Assembly: GCA_015680685.1 (NCBI GenBank)
Contig: MNCI01033419.1
Span: 174,316 to 238,315, forward strand
DNA from: Gnetum montanum
Taxonomy: Eukaryota > Streptophyta > Gnetopsida > Gnetales > Gnetaceae
DNA: 64,000 nucleotides
Direction of reading: 5' to 3'
The notes beneath the pieces were generated by a model that had not been told where the DNA came from, made no database searches, and saw only the letters and a program-made list of their open reading frames with translations. Of the stretch, positions 36,900 through 47,375 are shown piece by piece. Numbering within the stretch: position 1 is the first letter of the stretch; every line of letters begins with the position of its first letter. The translations under genes and the position numbers were made by a program.

Positions 36900-38300
36900 T
36901 AATAGTACATAGCCTAGACAAGTGTTCTTCATCTTCTCTTTTGGCTATTTAAGAGATTGAATGTGGAAGTGGTATAGGTGAGCTAGATATCAAAGATGTT
37001 GATAATGATAGTGGGCTAACCATTAAAGAGGTTGGCTGTGACAAGGACACTAGTGTAGTAGAAGGTATGGGTGACAATAGAGAATGTAACATGTAGCCAA
37101 TTAGCAAAGAGTTGGTAATGTGGCTCCACAAGTTAGACCCTTATACATTTTCTAGTATAGAGGATCTTACTATGACTACAGAATGGCTAGAGGAGCTAAA
37201 AAAAGGTGTTTGATTTGATGGATTACATCTTCACTAAGCTAATTAGTCTTGCAACATACTAGCTTACAAATACTACTACATGTTGCAAGAGGTATGAGAA
37301 GTAGACCAAGGGGTGAATATGATAAGAATTTTCTTAAATAGATTTCTTTAGTATGTGTAGCCTAAGAAGTAGGAGTTTTATCAATTATAATAAGGTAGAT
37401 TAATAATGATAAATTATGAATCTCATTTTGCTAAGCTTAATATTTATGTCACTAAGCCAATGGATGCTTTGGATAAGGTGAACTAGTTTGTTATAGAACT
37501 TTTTCCAATCCTAAAATGTTATGTATTACATCTCATTCTTACTTCATATGATGATATACATGATGTGGCCACAAATTTGAAGAGGAGTATCATAGTGGAT
37601 GCTACATGAGAGGGGTGCAGGAAATGGAAAAAAAAATCACCATTTGAAAGATAATTTGGGTCTTTTATGAAAGCTCATGAAGAATGTGATGGCCATAGTT
37701 ATGATGTTGGCAAGTAGCAACCAACATCTAGGTATGTTTCTCTTCTTGTAGGTTACAAAGGTTCTCTTGCATGTCTTTGATGTTGGTAATTAAGACATGT
37801 TTAAAGGAACTATTCAAACTATTATCCATGTTGATAGCTAGGGAGTACCCATAATAGACAATAGTTAGTGAAAAAGGCAAGGGACATGGTTAGAGATTCC
37901 TAGTAACTAGAGAACATGGAGCTTCAATTTCATAGGTTGGTGGAGTAGGATGGGCAAGATAGAGAATTGAAGTCTAATTATATGCATTGATAGACTAGCC
38001 ATTAGATGTGCAACCTAACACTACTATGAAGATAGGAGGTACAATCTTAGAACTTCCTATATTGGTTTTATTTAATCCTACAACTATTGATTGGTTTATA
38101 GGTCTAGAAACATGTCGTAGATATCAATCCTATGTTATTATTTCTATTTAAGGTTGTTAATACATTTTTCTAGTGATTATGAGATTTAGATCAATTAGGT
38201 TTGCATAGAGGTTCCAATGGAATTATAAGATAGATAGTGGATTAGTGTCCTACTTATAATCAATCTCCATTATTATCATATTATTTTTAACATGGGTTAG
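36900..38300 (+). pseudogene. Element G gag and protease-region remnant
   Basis: 37,130-37,290 reads LDPYTFSSIEDLTMTTEWLE followed by an ELKKG stretch, like the amino end of chromovirus gag (P..F.G..DP..AE.WL..I...F). Further scattered similarity follows to about 37,780, with GHSYDVGK near 37,690. Protease would lie at about 38.0-38.3 kb, but I cannot point to a catalytic triad. Stops and frameshifts are dense. Gag forms the particle; this copy is dead. Confidence 0.45.
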
Positions 38301-38571
38301 TTGTAGTAGTTTAATGATATTCTGGAATATCTATAGAAGCTCTTAAAGCCATAGGAAGTAGATGGTAAGATAGTGGAAATTCAAATCCACTCGAAACAAA
38401 TGTTGTTAGATTTGATGTCTTCTAGAGTATTCTAGTAGATTCTTTAGAAGAGGCATAGCTACTACATGATCTTTGTTTTCCATGTTAAGTTGGATCAAAT
38501 CCCTATTTTATGTAAATTCTTTCATGTATTCCATACAAAGTTATTTGGTTTTTTCTCTAGATAAGAAGTGT

Positions 38572-38631
38572 ATTTTGAAATTAAGTCACAACCAAACATA
38601 NGATTTTGAAATTAACTCACAACCAAACATA
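38572..38631 (+). repeat. 29-bp direct duplication flanking an undetermined base
   Basis: ATTTTGAAATTAAGTCACAA plus CCAAACATA (38,572-38,600) is repeated with one change at 38,603-38,631; the N at 38,601 and one G lie between. In coding terms it duplicates EIxSQPNI of the protease-RT linker. Confidence 0.8.
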
Positions 38632-39599
38632 AAACCTATCTCAAATATTCCTTAGAGAATGTCTCTAGTGAACTTAGCAAAGTTGAAGATCCAATTTGGA
38701 AAGCTAATAAATAGAGGTTTGATTCATCCTAGTATTTCTCCTTATGATGCTTTAGTGTTATTTGTGTAAAATAATGAAGAGAGTATGTGACTATGCATTA
38801 ATTACAGACATCTAAACAAGGTAATAATAAAGAATAGGTATCTTATTCTATGCATCAATAACTTATTTAATTAGCTTTATGGAGCCCATGTATTCTTGAA
38901 GATTAATCTCAAGTCAAGATAATATTAGGTATGAGTTAGAGAGTAGAATGTACTAAAGAGAACATTCATAGTTGATAAAATCATTATAAGTTCCTAATGC
39001 TTTCATTTAAGCTAATGAATTCTCTAATAGTTTTCATGCATCTAATGCATAGTGTGTTGTAGCCTTTCCTATATTGATGTATTTTGAAGATGAACAAAGG
39101 CATGAAAATTACTTATAGATATTTTTGTAGACCTTATGATTAAACTAGTTGTATGCATAGCCATTCAAATATTCTTTCTAATAGTCATATTTTTAATTTT
39201 TGGAAAATGTGTTTTCTAGGATTGGTATTATTGTGGATCTAGCCAAGATTGTGGTTGTTTTAGATTGGCTAGTTTTCATAATCAGTGGTATAGGTTCGTA
39301 TCTTTTGGAGATAGCATGATATAATTGTAGTTTTGTAATGAATTTTCCTTAGATAGAAGCTCCTTTAACATGGTCATTGAGGAATGAGACTAGCTTCATT
39401 TGGAGTTTAGCTTGTCAAATAAATTTTGATGAGCTAAAGTAGAGACTAATGTCTAGTCTAATGTGAATTTTCCCTACTTTAGGCCATCCCTATAATGTGT
39501 ATATTAATGCTTCTAAATATTTTTTTATATGTGTTGATTCAAGATGGATAAGTAGTGGCTTATGATTCTCAATGGTTAGGGCCATATAAGACTTGGTAC

Positions 39600-39604
39600 C
39601 TAGT
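39600..39604. other. Left target-site copy of element F (CTAGT, diverged)
   Basis: CTAGT precedes the F LTR. The right copy at 62,244 is CCAAT, differing by two transitions. The RNase H frame of G joins across it as ..TWYP-IHDLEL.. if the right copy is used, which supports these as an old target duplication. Confidence 0.65.
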
Positions 39605-40466
39605 TGATGAGTGGTGGAGCATCTAACACCCAACCATATGAGATACGAGTGTTCACACATGATCCTAGTCAAATTCTATAGACAAGGTAATGTGATTATG
39701 TAAGTAACTGGTTAGAGTTTGTGATCATTTTCTTTCCACGTGACCTAGTAAAGATAATGCATATGGTTTAACTCACGATGAGGTATATGATAGATGATGA
39801 TGTATTGGCCATAGTGCTCCTAGCTAATATGAATTAAATGTAGTAGTTTCTAAATCTATGTGCCAATAAACAAATCTAATCTAGCCTAGGCAATGAGCAT
39901 CTAATCCTAACCTTTCATTCACACATTGGACTTCATGTAACTACTACTGGGCATACCAAGTGATAGTACTACTAAGTTACCAAGTAGCTAAACTTAAGTG
40001 CTTGAGATTAGTCATACTCATTTTTCTTAACAATATTAGTTATAAAATTCATTGAAAGTAAATCATTAACTAATGAAAAAAATAAACATTAAGCAAAGTA
40101 AAAACAATAAAGACTAAGTGATGCTGCAATGATGTAGAGTAATCTTGATCTTTATTTCTAGGCATGCAATGTGTCCAAGTACATCACACTTGAATAAAGA
40201 CTTTATTCAATTACAAGAAACCACACTACAAGCATACACTACTAAGTACTAAGTATTAAAATCAAGTAAACAAATTGATAGAGTTTAACTACTATGGAAT
40301 GAATCTCTCCTAGACAGTGTGCCTAAGTGTTGTATTTATAGGCCTTGCACACATCAATGATATTGGATATCCAACATCATATCATGGGCTTCAATATTGG
40401 GGATCCAATACTATAGCTCTGATATCAAATGTTGGATATTATAGCCTACAAAATCATAATTCATCA
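39605..40466 (-). repeat. Element F 3' LTR (complete)
   Basis: 862 bp, TGATGAGTGGTGGAGCATCT to TAATTCATCA on the plus strand. It parallels 61,646-62,243 (for example AAGTGATGCTGCAATGATGT against AAGTGATGCTCAATGATGTA). U3 has repeated GATATC/AATATTGG words around 40,350-40,440. Confidence 0.82.
40333..40340 (-). promoter_or_regulatory. TATA box of element F 3' LTR
   Basis: TATAAATA on the minus strand (plus TATTTATA), same context as 62,138-62,145 in the 5' LTR (GGCCTATAAATACAA). Confidence 0.6.
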
Positions 40467-40477
40467 TACCCCCACAA
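40467..40477 (-). other. Element F polypurine tract
   Basis: On the minus strand CAGTTGTGGGGGTA directly precedes TGATGAATTATG, identical in form to A and C. Confidence 0.75.
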
Positions 40478-40674
40478 CTGACTAAAAACTCATTCTTGAG
40501 TTAAGAAAAAATGAGGATAGACTTCCTTACAAAATTAGAAGGTAGGTTGACATGACATGAACTACTATATACATGACTCATAAATGCTACAGTGAATTTT
40601 ATAAAAATGACACATTTTATGATATGATAACTTTATGAAATAAAAAATAAAATCTAATAAAGCTTGATGTAGAC

Positions 40675-43337
40675 TTAAGTTGTTCTAGGTGGTGATGGCA
40701 CTTCCATTGGTTGCTTTCCCTTATCATTAGGCTTATGAAATTTAAGTGATTTAGAAGTGCCTGATGTTTTGCTTCTTCCATTTTGAAATCATGCATTGTC
40801 CATGCTGATGAACCAATGTTTGATGGATTTGGCACATCCCATGGACATGGTAACTATGGAAACATTTGGTTGGCTTTGACATACTAGGCTATGAATTACC
40901 TTATTTCTTCCTCAAATGCTCTAGATTTTTCTCTTAATCCATGATATTCTAAGAATCCTCTAATTAGGTTTGCTACTACATATTTTTGCCCATGATAGCC
41001 AACCTTCACTGCTTCTAGTTTTGAGTTTGTTATTTGGACTTTTTGCAAAGCATCTTTTTGGTCCACAAACTCTTTTTTATATAAGGCATAGCTGGATACT
41101 ACTTACTATTCTAGCTCGTTTCTAGGCCTACCTGCTATTAACATGGCCAGATTAGCATAACCAAGGTTTTCTAACACCATGTATTCATTCAAGCCCTCTA
41201 TCTTCATGTCTTTATTTTTCAATTCCACTTGATAGGTGTTGGCCATGCTATCAAAGATGGGTTGCCAATTAGGATTTTGTGTTGTGATAGAACTAATTTT
41301 GGCCTTTTCTATCTAGATCTCTTTCTTATTTAGTTGCTTGTACATGCCCACTTGGTCTCAAAAGTGCACTTTAAGAGCCTTTCATGGTTCTTTTTCTCAT
41401 TCTATCATGCACTAATTTCTATTATTTATTTCTATCCAATAGCACATACCTCCTTCATAGAGAGGATTCTATTTTCTCTCACAAGATTTCTCATATCTTG
41501 GTTGATCCTATTAGATGCTCTCTCAACGGATGGATACTTTCTTCTAAAATGTTTTTCTTCTTTCCTACTATGATCAACCTCATGTTATCAACAATAGTTT
41601 GTTTGTTTTCTTCCTGTACAATGATAAGTAGCTTCACATGTGCATATGCCTTTGCTTCAACTACAAAGGCATTCCATACCACTTTCTCCTTCACATCTAA
41701 TAATCATTTGTTCTACTCAATCAATTTATTGATCTACTATATTTTGAATTTCTTAATTTGGTTAGGTGTAATAAATTATGTGGGATCTCTCCTTTTAGCT
41801 CTTAGGGTAGTGAGCTCTTCTAGTAATTTTAGAACCTTTATTTCTGCATGCTTTACCCTTGTTTCTACCATGACCAATTTCTCTTTAGCGGTGATCATTT
41901 CTAACTATGTTGTAGTAACATTAGTTAAAATGTCAAAGAGTGTTATCATTAATTTCCCTCTCTACAATAGTCAATCAATTGCATCCTCATGATCTACAAG
42001 AGACATTAATGTTTTGGCTAGAATCTATGCATCTTTGCTTCCAGCAAGTTCTATCAATATTACAATAGGTACATTGAATGACTCTTTCATGTGATCTACT
42101 CCAGTCACATCTTGGTGTTGCATTACCACTATTTTGGCTCCCTCTCCTATCTCTAACATCACTTGGAACAATGTAGCATTCCCAAAGATCTATTGTGACC
42201 ATACCTATCCTCCTAACTATAATGACATCTATCCACTTGTGGGATTAGCTAAAACTATGGGTCTTATGATACTATAAATCACCTTGTATACATTGGCCTC
42301 TTCTCTAGTTTCCTAGTTGATTATTTCTATGATTTGTTATGATGGATCATCAGTGGTCAATAGTCCTATGGTGGTGGTGGTGGTGGAACATGCAATTGTT
42401 TCTTCCCTTGTTATTTGCTACTAGGCCCTACTTATTAATCTTTTTATTAATCTTGCTCTTGGTCCTATTCTTTTTCTAGTTCTTCTTCATCACCTTGATC
42501 TTTCTTGGGTGATGTTGGTTTGAGTAACTTGGCATATGAAGCATTCTAGGCTCTTCTAGGAACATCATTGGTGTATCCTAGGATTCCAGCTTACTCGCAT
42601 AGTTTCCTGATAAGGCATTGTACTTATCAATTAGAATTGCACTTCATCTAACCACATAAGTTGATAATTTATTAAGTCCTTTTGTTGGGAACAAATGATA
42701 GGTGTCAATTTTAAAGTATATCATCTCCTCCAGAGTTAGTTCATTATAGCCTTTGTCTTCTTTTCCATAAGCCTATTTCAACCATAACTTTCTAGTTTCA
42801 AGATCAAATTGGATGGATAGATATGCTAACCTTGCCCCTTCATTTGATATATTTAAAGCTTCTACAATTTCCTTAATTGAGAATGAGACTAAAATTCCTC
42901 CAATATTGACAATAGTACCCTCTTCCTTGTTGTGCCAAAATTTGTATGTTTTCCCAAGATACCGTTCAACACTTTCTGATAGAATTGGTCATAGTGTTGA
43001 TGCTTGGAGTTATATCTTAACCACTTTAAGAAAAAATGTCATGAATGGGCCAAAGTTAATTTCTACGATGAACCATGGTCATGATGGATCTTTCTCAGAT
43101 GGCTTGGAGGTAGTCATGTGACAACATGAGGCATTATCCTTACTCTTGTGTTGTTGTTGCCTCTCCTTGGACCAATTTTCCCATAGTAGAAATTTCTTGA
43201 TGAATGCTAAATGATTGGGCTTCCTGATCCTCATGTCCTAGGTCTTGTCCTCCATTTCAGCCTCTTCCTTGACCCCTTTATTATTTGCTTCCTCCTTTTG
43301 ATGGCCTTCCTTGTGCTCCTCCTCTTTTTGGGGCCAT
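40675..43337 (-). pseudogene. Element F third ORF (unknown protein)
   Basis: The start ATG (first base 43,337) gives MAPKRGGAQGRPSKGGSK, like A. The central part reads FIVEINFGPFMTFFLKVVKI (about 43,060), ERYLGKTYKFWHNKEEGTIV (about 42,960), LNISNEGARLAYLSIQFDLE (about 42,850) and LTLEEMIYFKIDTYHLFPTK (about 42,735), homologous to C. A long helical, Lys/Glu/Gln-rich region follows (41.0-42.2 kb), then WDVPNPSNIGSSAWTMHDF (about 40,830), with a final DKGKQPMEVPSPPRTT and TAA at 40,675-40,677. Conservation of start, middle and end across A, C and F marks a real third gene of about 2.6 kb. The role is unknown: position recalls env-like genes, but no signal peptide or membrane segment is visible. 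Stops and frame changes throughout. Confidence 0.62.
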
Positions 43338-43860
43338 CCGTAATCATTAAGATTTCAAAATTACTAAGGAATTTCCATGTGTTCTTAATGCATTTATACC
43401 TTACTCATACCCTTAGTTTCATTAAGTTATTAGTTTATCATGATTTTAGAGTTAGAAGAATTTTTAAAAATTTATTCCATAGGTGATAGCATTCTTATAA
43501 TTCTTCACAATTATTCAATTTGTCTTTATGTATGACTTTCTTATATTAATGGTTTATGTAAGTTTTTTGGCATTAGTAGGATTGATTTATTCTTAAAGAT
43601 CTCAACTTTCTCTTCATACTTATCCTTTAAAATACCTTCTCGGTGTTAGGATTTTTCAAAAACTTGGCTTAGATTTTCCTCACTTGTAAACCCCCTGCCA
43701 CCCCCAGTTAAACACTCCATGATCAAATGGGTTCAAAAAACACAAAAATTAAAGCAATAGTGATCAAGTTATGACCTGGAAAAGCTAGGACATTAAATCT
43801 CTTTTTCACAAAAGAAAATTGAAAAAATATTCCTTACATCAAATGAGAAAGAATGAAAAA

Positions 43861-43985
43861 TTTTCTAAGTCCCACCAAAATATATAGATTTTGAGGGACC
43901 CAATATCAAGGATCTAACATTAGGGATCCGATATTAGGGCAAATTTGATATCGATGACCTGATATCAAAGCCCTAGAAAATTCAT
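43861..43985 (-). promoter_or_regulatory. U3-like internal module with TATA in element F
   Basis: On the minus strand GATATCAGGTCATCGATATC, then CTAATATCGGATCCCTAATG and TTGATATTGGGTCCC, precede CTATATATTTTGG (TATATA at 43,881-43,886). The F LTR U3 has the same word family (GATATCAGAGC, TATTGGATCCCCAATATTG) before CTATAAATAC. It lies about 550 bp upstream of the third-ORF ATG, equivalent to the module in C. Promoter role is inferred. Confidence 0.45.
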
Positions 43986-44786
43986 CTATTAGAACTGTCT
44001 AATTGTAAAAGTTAATTATTTTGGATCTTTGAAAGGTTTTAAGGTGGCTTAGAGGGTTTAGATGATAACAATATGCATAAGTTTTTCAAAAAAAAATTCA
44101 TTTCAAGTTCATAGAGAAGGAATCTTGGGCAAGAAAAGTTCATAAGTTGGCTAAGAAGGGTAATGAATTCATATTTGTAGAATTGATATTTTGAAATGAT
44201 ATGGAAAGTGTTTATCATTGTTTGGAAGGTTTAAGATGATGTGGAATTTCTTCGAAGGTATAAGATACAATAGTTATACAAGTGGATCCTCCCCAAAGCA
44301 AGCTCTAGCCCTAAATGCCCTTGTATAACCATGCCTAAAAGTGTTCTTAGGCACTTAAGGAGTTGGATGTAATGAATACTAGTTTAGAAAATCACATATG
44401 TTAGTACCATCAAATTGGAAAAATAACTCTATGTTACACAAAATCATAAGTTATGATTATTCAAATAATGAGATGAAATTAGCTTAGAAGGAATTGCAAA
44501 AATTAGGTTGTGAGGTGTTCTACCATAGGCATAATGAATTCTTGTGTTTTATTAGTGGTTAAGGTAATCATTAGCCTTTTTTTCCAAGATTCAAACCAAG
44601 TCTAGACCACATCCAATGGCATCGCATCATGTCATCTCTTGGAATTACAATTGTTAGACTATCAATGTTGCAAAGAGTATCATCACTTGGTGTATTGTCC
44701 AAGGGAGGAGTTTATTCATGGAACTTTTTTATTTTTTAGGTTCCTGAGAAGTCACCTACCTTCAAGCATTGGTAACATGTCTTTTC
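43986..44786 (-). other. Element F post-pol spacer left of T
   Basis: Non-coding by eye. 44,281-44,360 matches B at 15,430-15,500 (TCCTCCCCAAAG block), so it belongs to the shared post-pol spacer. Confidence 0.5.
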
Positions 44787-44791
44787 AGTGG
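44787..44791. other. Left target-site duplication of element T (AGTGG)
   Basis: AGTGG directly precedes TGTACCGCC and is repeated at 55,973-55,977 after the right LTR. Confidence 0.85.
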
Positions 44792-46011
44792 TGTACCGCC
44801 TGAAATAGTTGGTCTCCGGCTGGACGGGAAAACAGAGGCCGTGGGATCGCGAGACGGGTACAGAAGACCCTGCCTTCGCCTGAGGGCAAGTTGGAATGCA
44901 ACGGAGGCAGAGTACCTTGGGTGGTCCGCACGCGGATCAGACAAGGATTTCCCTGCGCGTACGCAAAATGCTATACGTTGGGTTATGCGTAAATGGCGTG
45001 CAGGCGTAAACAGCAAAAACAGCGTGAAACGTAAACGGATGCAAACAAAGCGTGAGCGTAAACAGACGTAAACGATGGTGAGGCGTGGGCCAAATTAACG
45101 TAAAACTATAAAAGAACTTACAGCAAATAAAACGATGGAATTACAGAGTTAGAGTACAGTGCACCGGTCTAACGCAGTTGTGGGAACACAAGGTAGATGA
45201 AAAGCCCCGGCGTACATAGAGGTGACTCGGTCGGTTCGCAGGGCGAGTGGAGCGTAAGAGACTAGATCCGCAGCATGCAGGGTTTCCCGGTGTAAGAAGG
45301 TTTTCTGCTCTTTTGCGTAGTGTAAATGTTCTCTGGCGTGCTCCGGGATTTTGCCAACCATCCAGGTGAAGTGGAAAAATGGGGGTTTTATACAGGTTGT
45401 TACGCTAGACTCGGGATAGAAGACACGTGGTGCGTTGACCGGGTGCATACACTTTACAAATATACAAAATGTTACAACTACTGGGCGTATACGCTGGGCA
45501 TATACGTTGAACATGTTAGGTGTGAACGGGGTGGAGATGCTGAGCGCTGGGCGTATACACTGGTGAATGTTGGGCGTACACGCCGAGCGTATACGCTGAT
45601 GGATGCTGGGCATACACACGGGGCGTGTACGCTGATGGATGCTGGGCATACACGCGGGGCGCGTACGCTAAGGGATGTCCACTTGCTTCAATCCTTGCTC
45701 TTCGGTGTTATCTTCATGCTGTCATTGGAGATCCTGTCGTCGAGCGTGTGCATCTGCAGTACCTGGCCGTGTACGCCGGAGAGCCGGGCGTATACACTGG
45801 AGTGCCGGGCGTATACGCTGTATGCTGGGCGTATACGCTGGACGTATACGCTGTATGTGTGATCTTGGCGTATACGCTGGAGTGTATACGCTGGCACCAT
45901 GTACTTAGCCAAAAACTAAGTGTTGCGATCATGCAGCCGGCGTCGTTCGTGAGTTCCAGGGTCCTGTTTGGTGTCGAACAAATACTACGCTCCGAATTTT
46001 GTGGTGTTTCA
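44792..46011 (-). repeat. Element T 3' LTR
   Basis: On the plus strand TGTACCGCC... to ...GTGGTGTTTCA. From about 45,035 to 46,011 it is collinear with 54,955-55,972, with differences mostly transitions (by eye about 20 in the first 270 bases). The first 240 bp (44,792-45,034) do not match the corresponding part of the other LTR. A TATAAAA on the minus strand lies at 45,386-45,392. U3 carries the palindrome array at 45,480-45,890. Confidence 0.85.
45480..45890 (-). repeat. Array of GCGTATACGC palindromes in T 3' LTR U3
   Basis: About sixteen near-copies of the 10-bp palindrome GCGTATACGC, at least five exact, usually in the context CTGGGCGTATACGCTGG. Variants are mainly CG changed to TG or CA. 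Read on the minus strand they lie upstream of the TATA box. Confidence 0.8.
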
Positions 46012-46027
46012 TTGGTCCCTCTTTGTT
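46012..46027 (-). other. Element T polypurine tract (probable)
   Basis: On the minus strand ACAAAGAGGGACCAA abuts the LTR start TGAAACACC. It is purine-rich and correctly placed but not a perfect tract. Confidence 0.5.
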
Positions 46028-46984
46028 GATGCTTGGAGGAATTGACCCGAGAAGCGTCGACAAAGAAGTGCAAAACACCAGAAGCAACTTGATAGAGACA
46101 TTGTCTGCTGCCACTTGGACGAGACGTCATCGCACCGTGTTCAGTAGTGCAGAGGATTGGGAAAGGGGAATTTTGTATCTGGGAGGTCAGGGAGATTGTG
46201 GGGATTGGTGATCGGTCTAGGAGATTAAGCAGGGGAAAGGGGATGCTCTGATGTGAGGCATGCCAATCCTTGTCAATAGCCATTGTTTAGCAGACTCGGA
46301 GTTTAGACATGCGAGATGTGTCTTTTGGCGGAACAAGGCTCTTGGTTAGTGTGCAAGAGAACTTGTTGATGGGACCAAAGCTACAGGGGGATGTGTTGCA
46401 TTCTTTGGGAGAACAGGGCCCATGTTTAGTATTCAGGGGAACCTGTTGGCGGGGAGCCAAAGCCATGCGACTAGATGCTTTTTGACCATTTTGGGCACGA
46501 GCACTGGATGCTTTTTTTTGACGTAAAACTGTAAAAGAACTTTGCTCTGTTTGTGTACTCGTGCGCAGGTGTTGTGCTGTGTGGCGTATCGCAGTGTGCA
46601 ATAGCATGCAACAGCATGATCAATGTTTTGAATGTACTGGGTGTGTCAAGGGTGTAGTTGAATGGAAACTGGGGAATGAATGGGGATGTACTAGTGAATG
46701 GCTTGATTTATTCCTGCCAGGTATGCTGCGAACATTGTCTTATCTTGCTGCTTACAACGAAGTGCATCTTTGTACGGAAGTTCCGGGTGTCATCCTGAAA
46801 ATGTAACGCCAAGGAAACAAGAAAACCATGAGCGAATAGACGAGCTTAGACTTACATGGCAGCTGATGGCACAGAGGTGCTGAAGGATGGCAGGCACTAT
46901 GTGTAGATGACAACAATATTGATGACGAGCGATGCAATGAAGCTGATGGACGATCATGGCAGCAGATTGATGTGCCAGATGTGG
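46012..46984 (-). other. Element T 3' UTR, first part
   Basis: No conserved coding region is seen between integrase and LTR. Open frames on both strands lack motifs. A 23-bp stretch at 46,521-46,543 (GACGTAAAACTGTAAAAGAA...) repeats an LTR segment found at 45,099 and 55,016. Confidence 0.5.
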
Positions 46985-47360
46985 ATTTGCCAATTTATAG
47001 TCCTGGCAGACTATTATGGGTTAGTTTTATGTCATAACTCGTTGGACATTGCCTGTTTAGCGTCGTGGCAGACGATACGTTGCCAGTTTTTAGTCTTAGT
47101 GGACTATGAAGAGGCAAGCTAGTTTATAGTCTTGGCGGACCCTGATGGTTGTGACGGCAGTAGTTTACTGTCATGCCGGACGGGTGGTAGTTTATTGTCA
47201 TTGCGAACACTATGGTATTATTTTTAAGTCATAATCCAGGACTGTTCTGTGGTATCGGTTTATCATCATGATTCCAGGACAAGCTGTGGTATCAGTTTAT
47301 AGTCGTGATTCCAGGACTTTTGTGGTATCAGTTTATAGTCGTGATTCCAGGACTTCCACG
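46985..47360 (+). repeat. Tandem repeat in T 3' UTR (AGTTTAtAGTC..GGAC type)
   Basis: Irregular units such as TAGTTTATAGTCTTGGCGGA and CAGTTTATAGTCGTGATTCC-AGGAC recur about every 35-50 bp, with the last three units nearly identical. Unit form matches the array at 50,225-50,556 in the same orientation. Tandem repeats in Tat/Ogre 3' UTRs are known from the literature. Confidence 0.72.
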
Positions 47361-47375
47361 TACCTGAGTTTGTGT

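Larger units (their letters stand above)
36619..39604 (+). mobile_element. Element G, left part: Tekay/Del-type chromovirus
   Basis: Plus-strand chromovirus interior: a partial primer site, gag, and RT into RNase H, broken at 39,604 by element F. The reading resumes at 62,244 (RNase H) and continues through integrase to the window edge. This is the oldest layer of the nest on this side, because both C and F interrupt it. Confidence 0.72.
38560..39604 (+). pseudogene. Element G reverse transcriptase and start of RNase H
   Basis: The sequence reads FEINSQPNIKPISNIP, then RMSLVNLAKLKIQFGKLINR (38,655), GLIHPSISPYDALVLFV, LCINYRHLNKVIIKNRYLIL (about 38,790) and LYGAHVFLKINLKSR (about 38,875), the standard chromovirus RT order. 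The palm and thumb follow in broken form (IIVDLAKIVVVLDWLVF, about 39,225). The YNVYINASKYFFICVDS segment (about 39,490) is the start of RNase H, ending VAYDSQWLGPYKTWY at the F insertion. RT replicates the element; the YxDD box is not intact. Confidence 0.72.

Noticed and set aside
41384-41992. Plus-strand 202-codon Ser/Phe/Ile-rich frame, membrane-protein-like
   Set aside because: It is antisense to the coiled-coil region of the F third ORF, whose minus-strand reading is conserved with C. The hydrophobicity is a complement effect.
42813-43121. Plus-strand 102-codon frame
   Set aside because: The minus-strand reading of the same bases is the conserved central block of the third ORF.
45105-45112. 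Plus-strand TATAAAAG in the left T LTR
   Set aside because: The right LTR has CTGTAAAAG at the same place, and the orientation is opposite to the element; probably a chance mutation.
45149-45649. Minus-strand 166-codon frame rich in HQRIRP repeats
   Set aside because: It is the same LTR palindrome array read on the other strand, ending at non-equivalent stops in the right LTR.
45480-45890. CRISPR-like look of regularly repeated palindromic units
   Set aside because: Spacers are not unique and units vary. The array is present in both LTRs of a plant retrotransposon, and no cas gene is present.
45326-46029. Long plus-strand open frames (178 and 134 codons) with repeated AYTL/GVYA words
   Set aside because: They lie inside the T LTR and are translations of the palindrome array. 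The second LTR has different frame lengths, and no codon-level conservation is visible.
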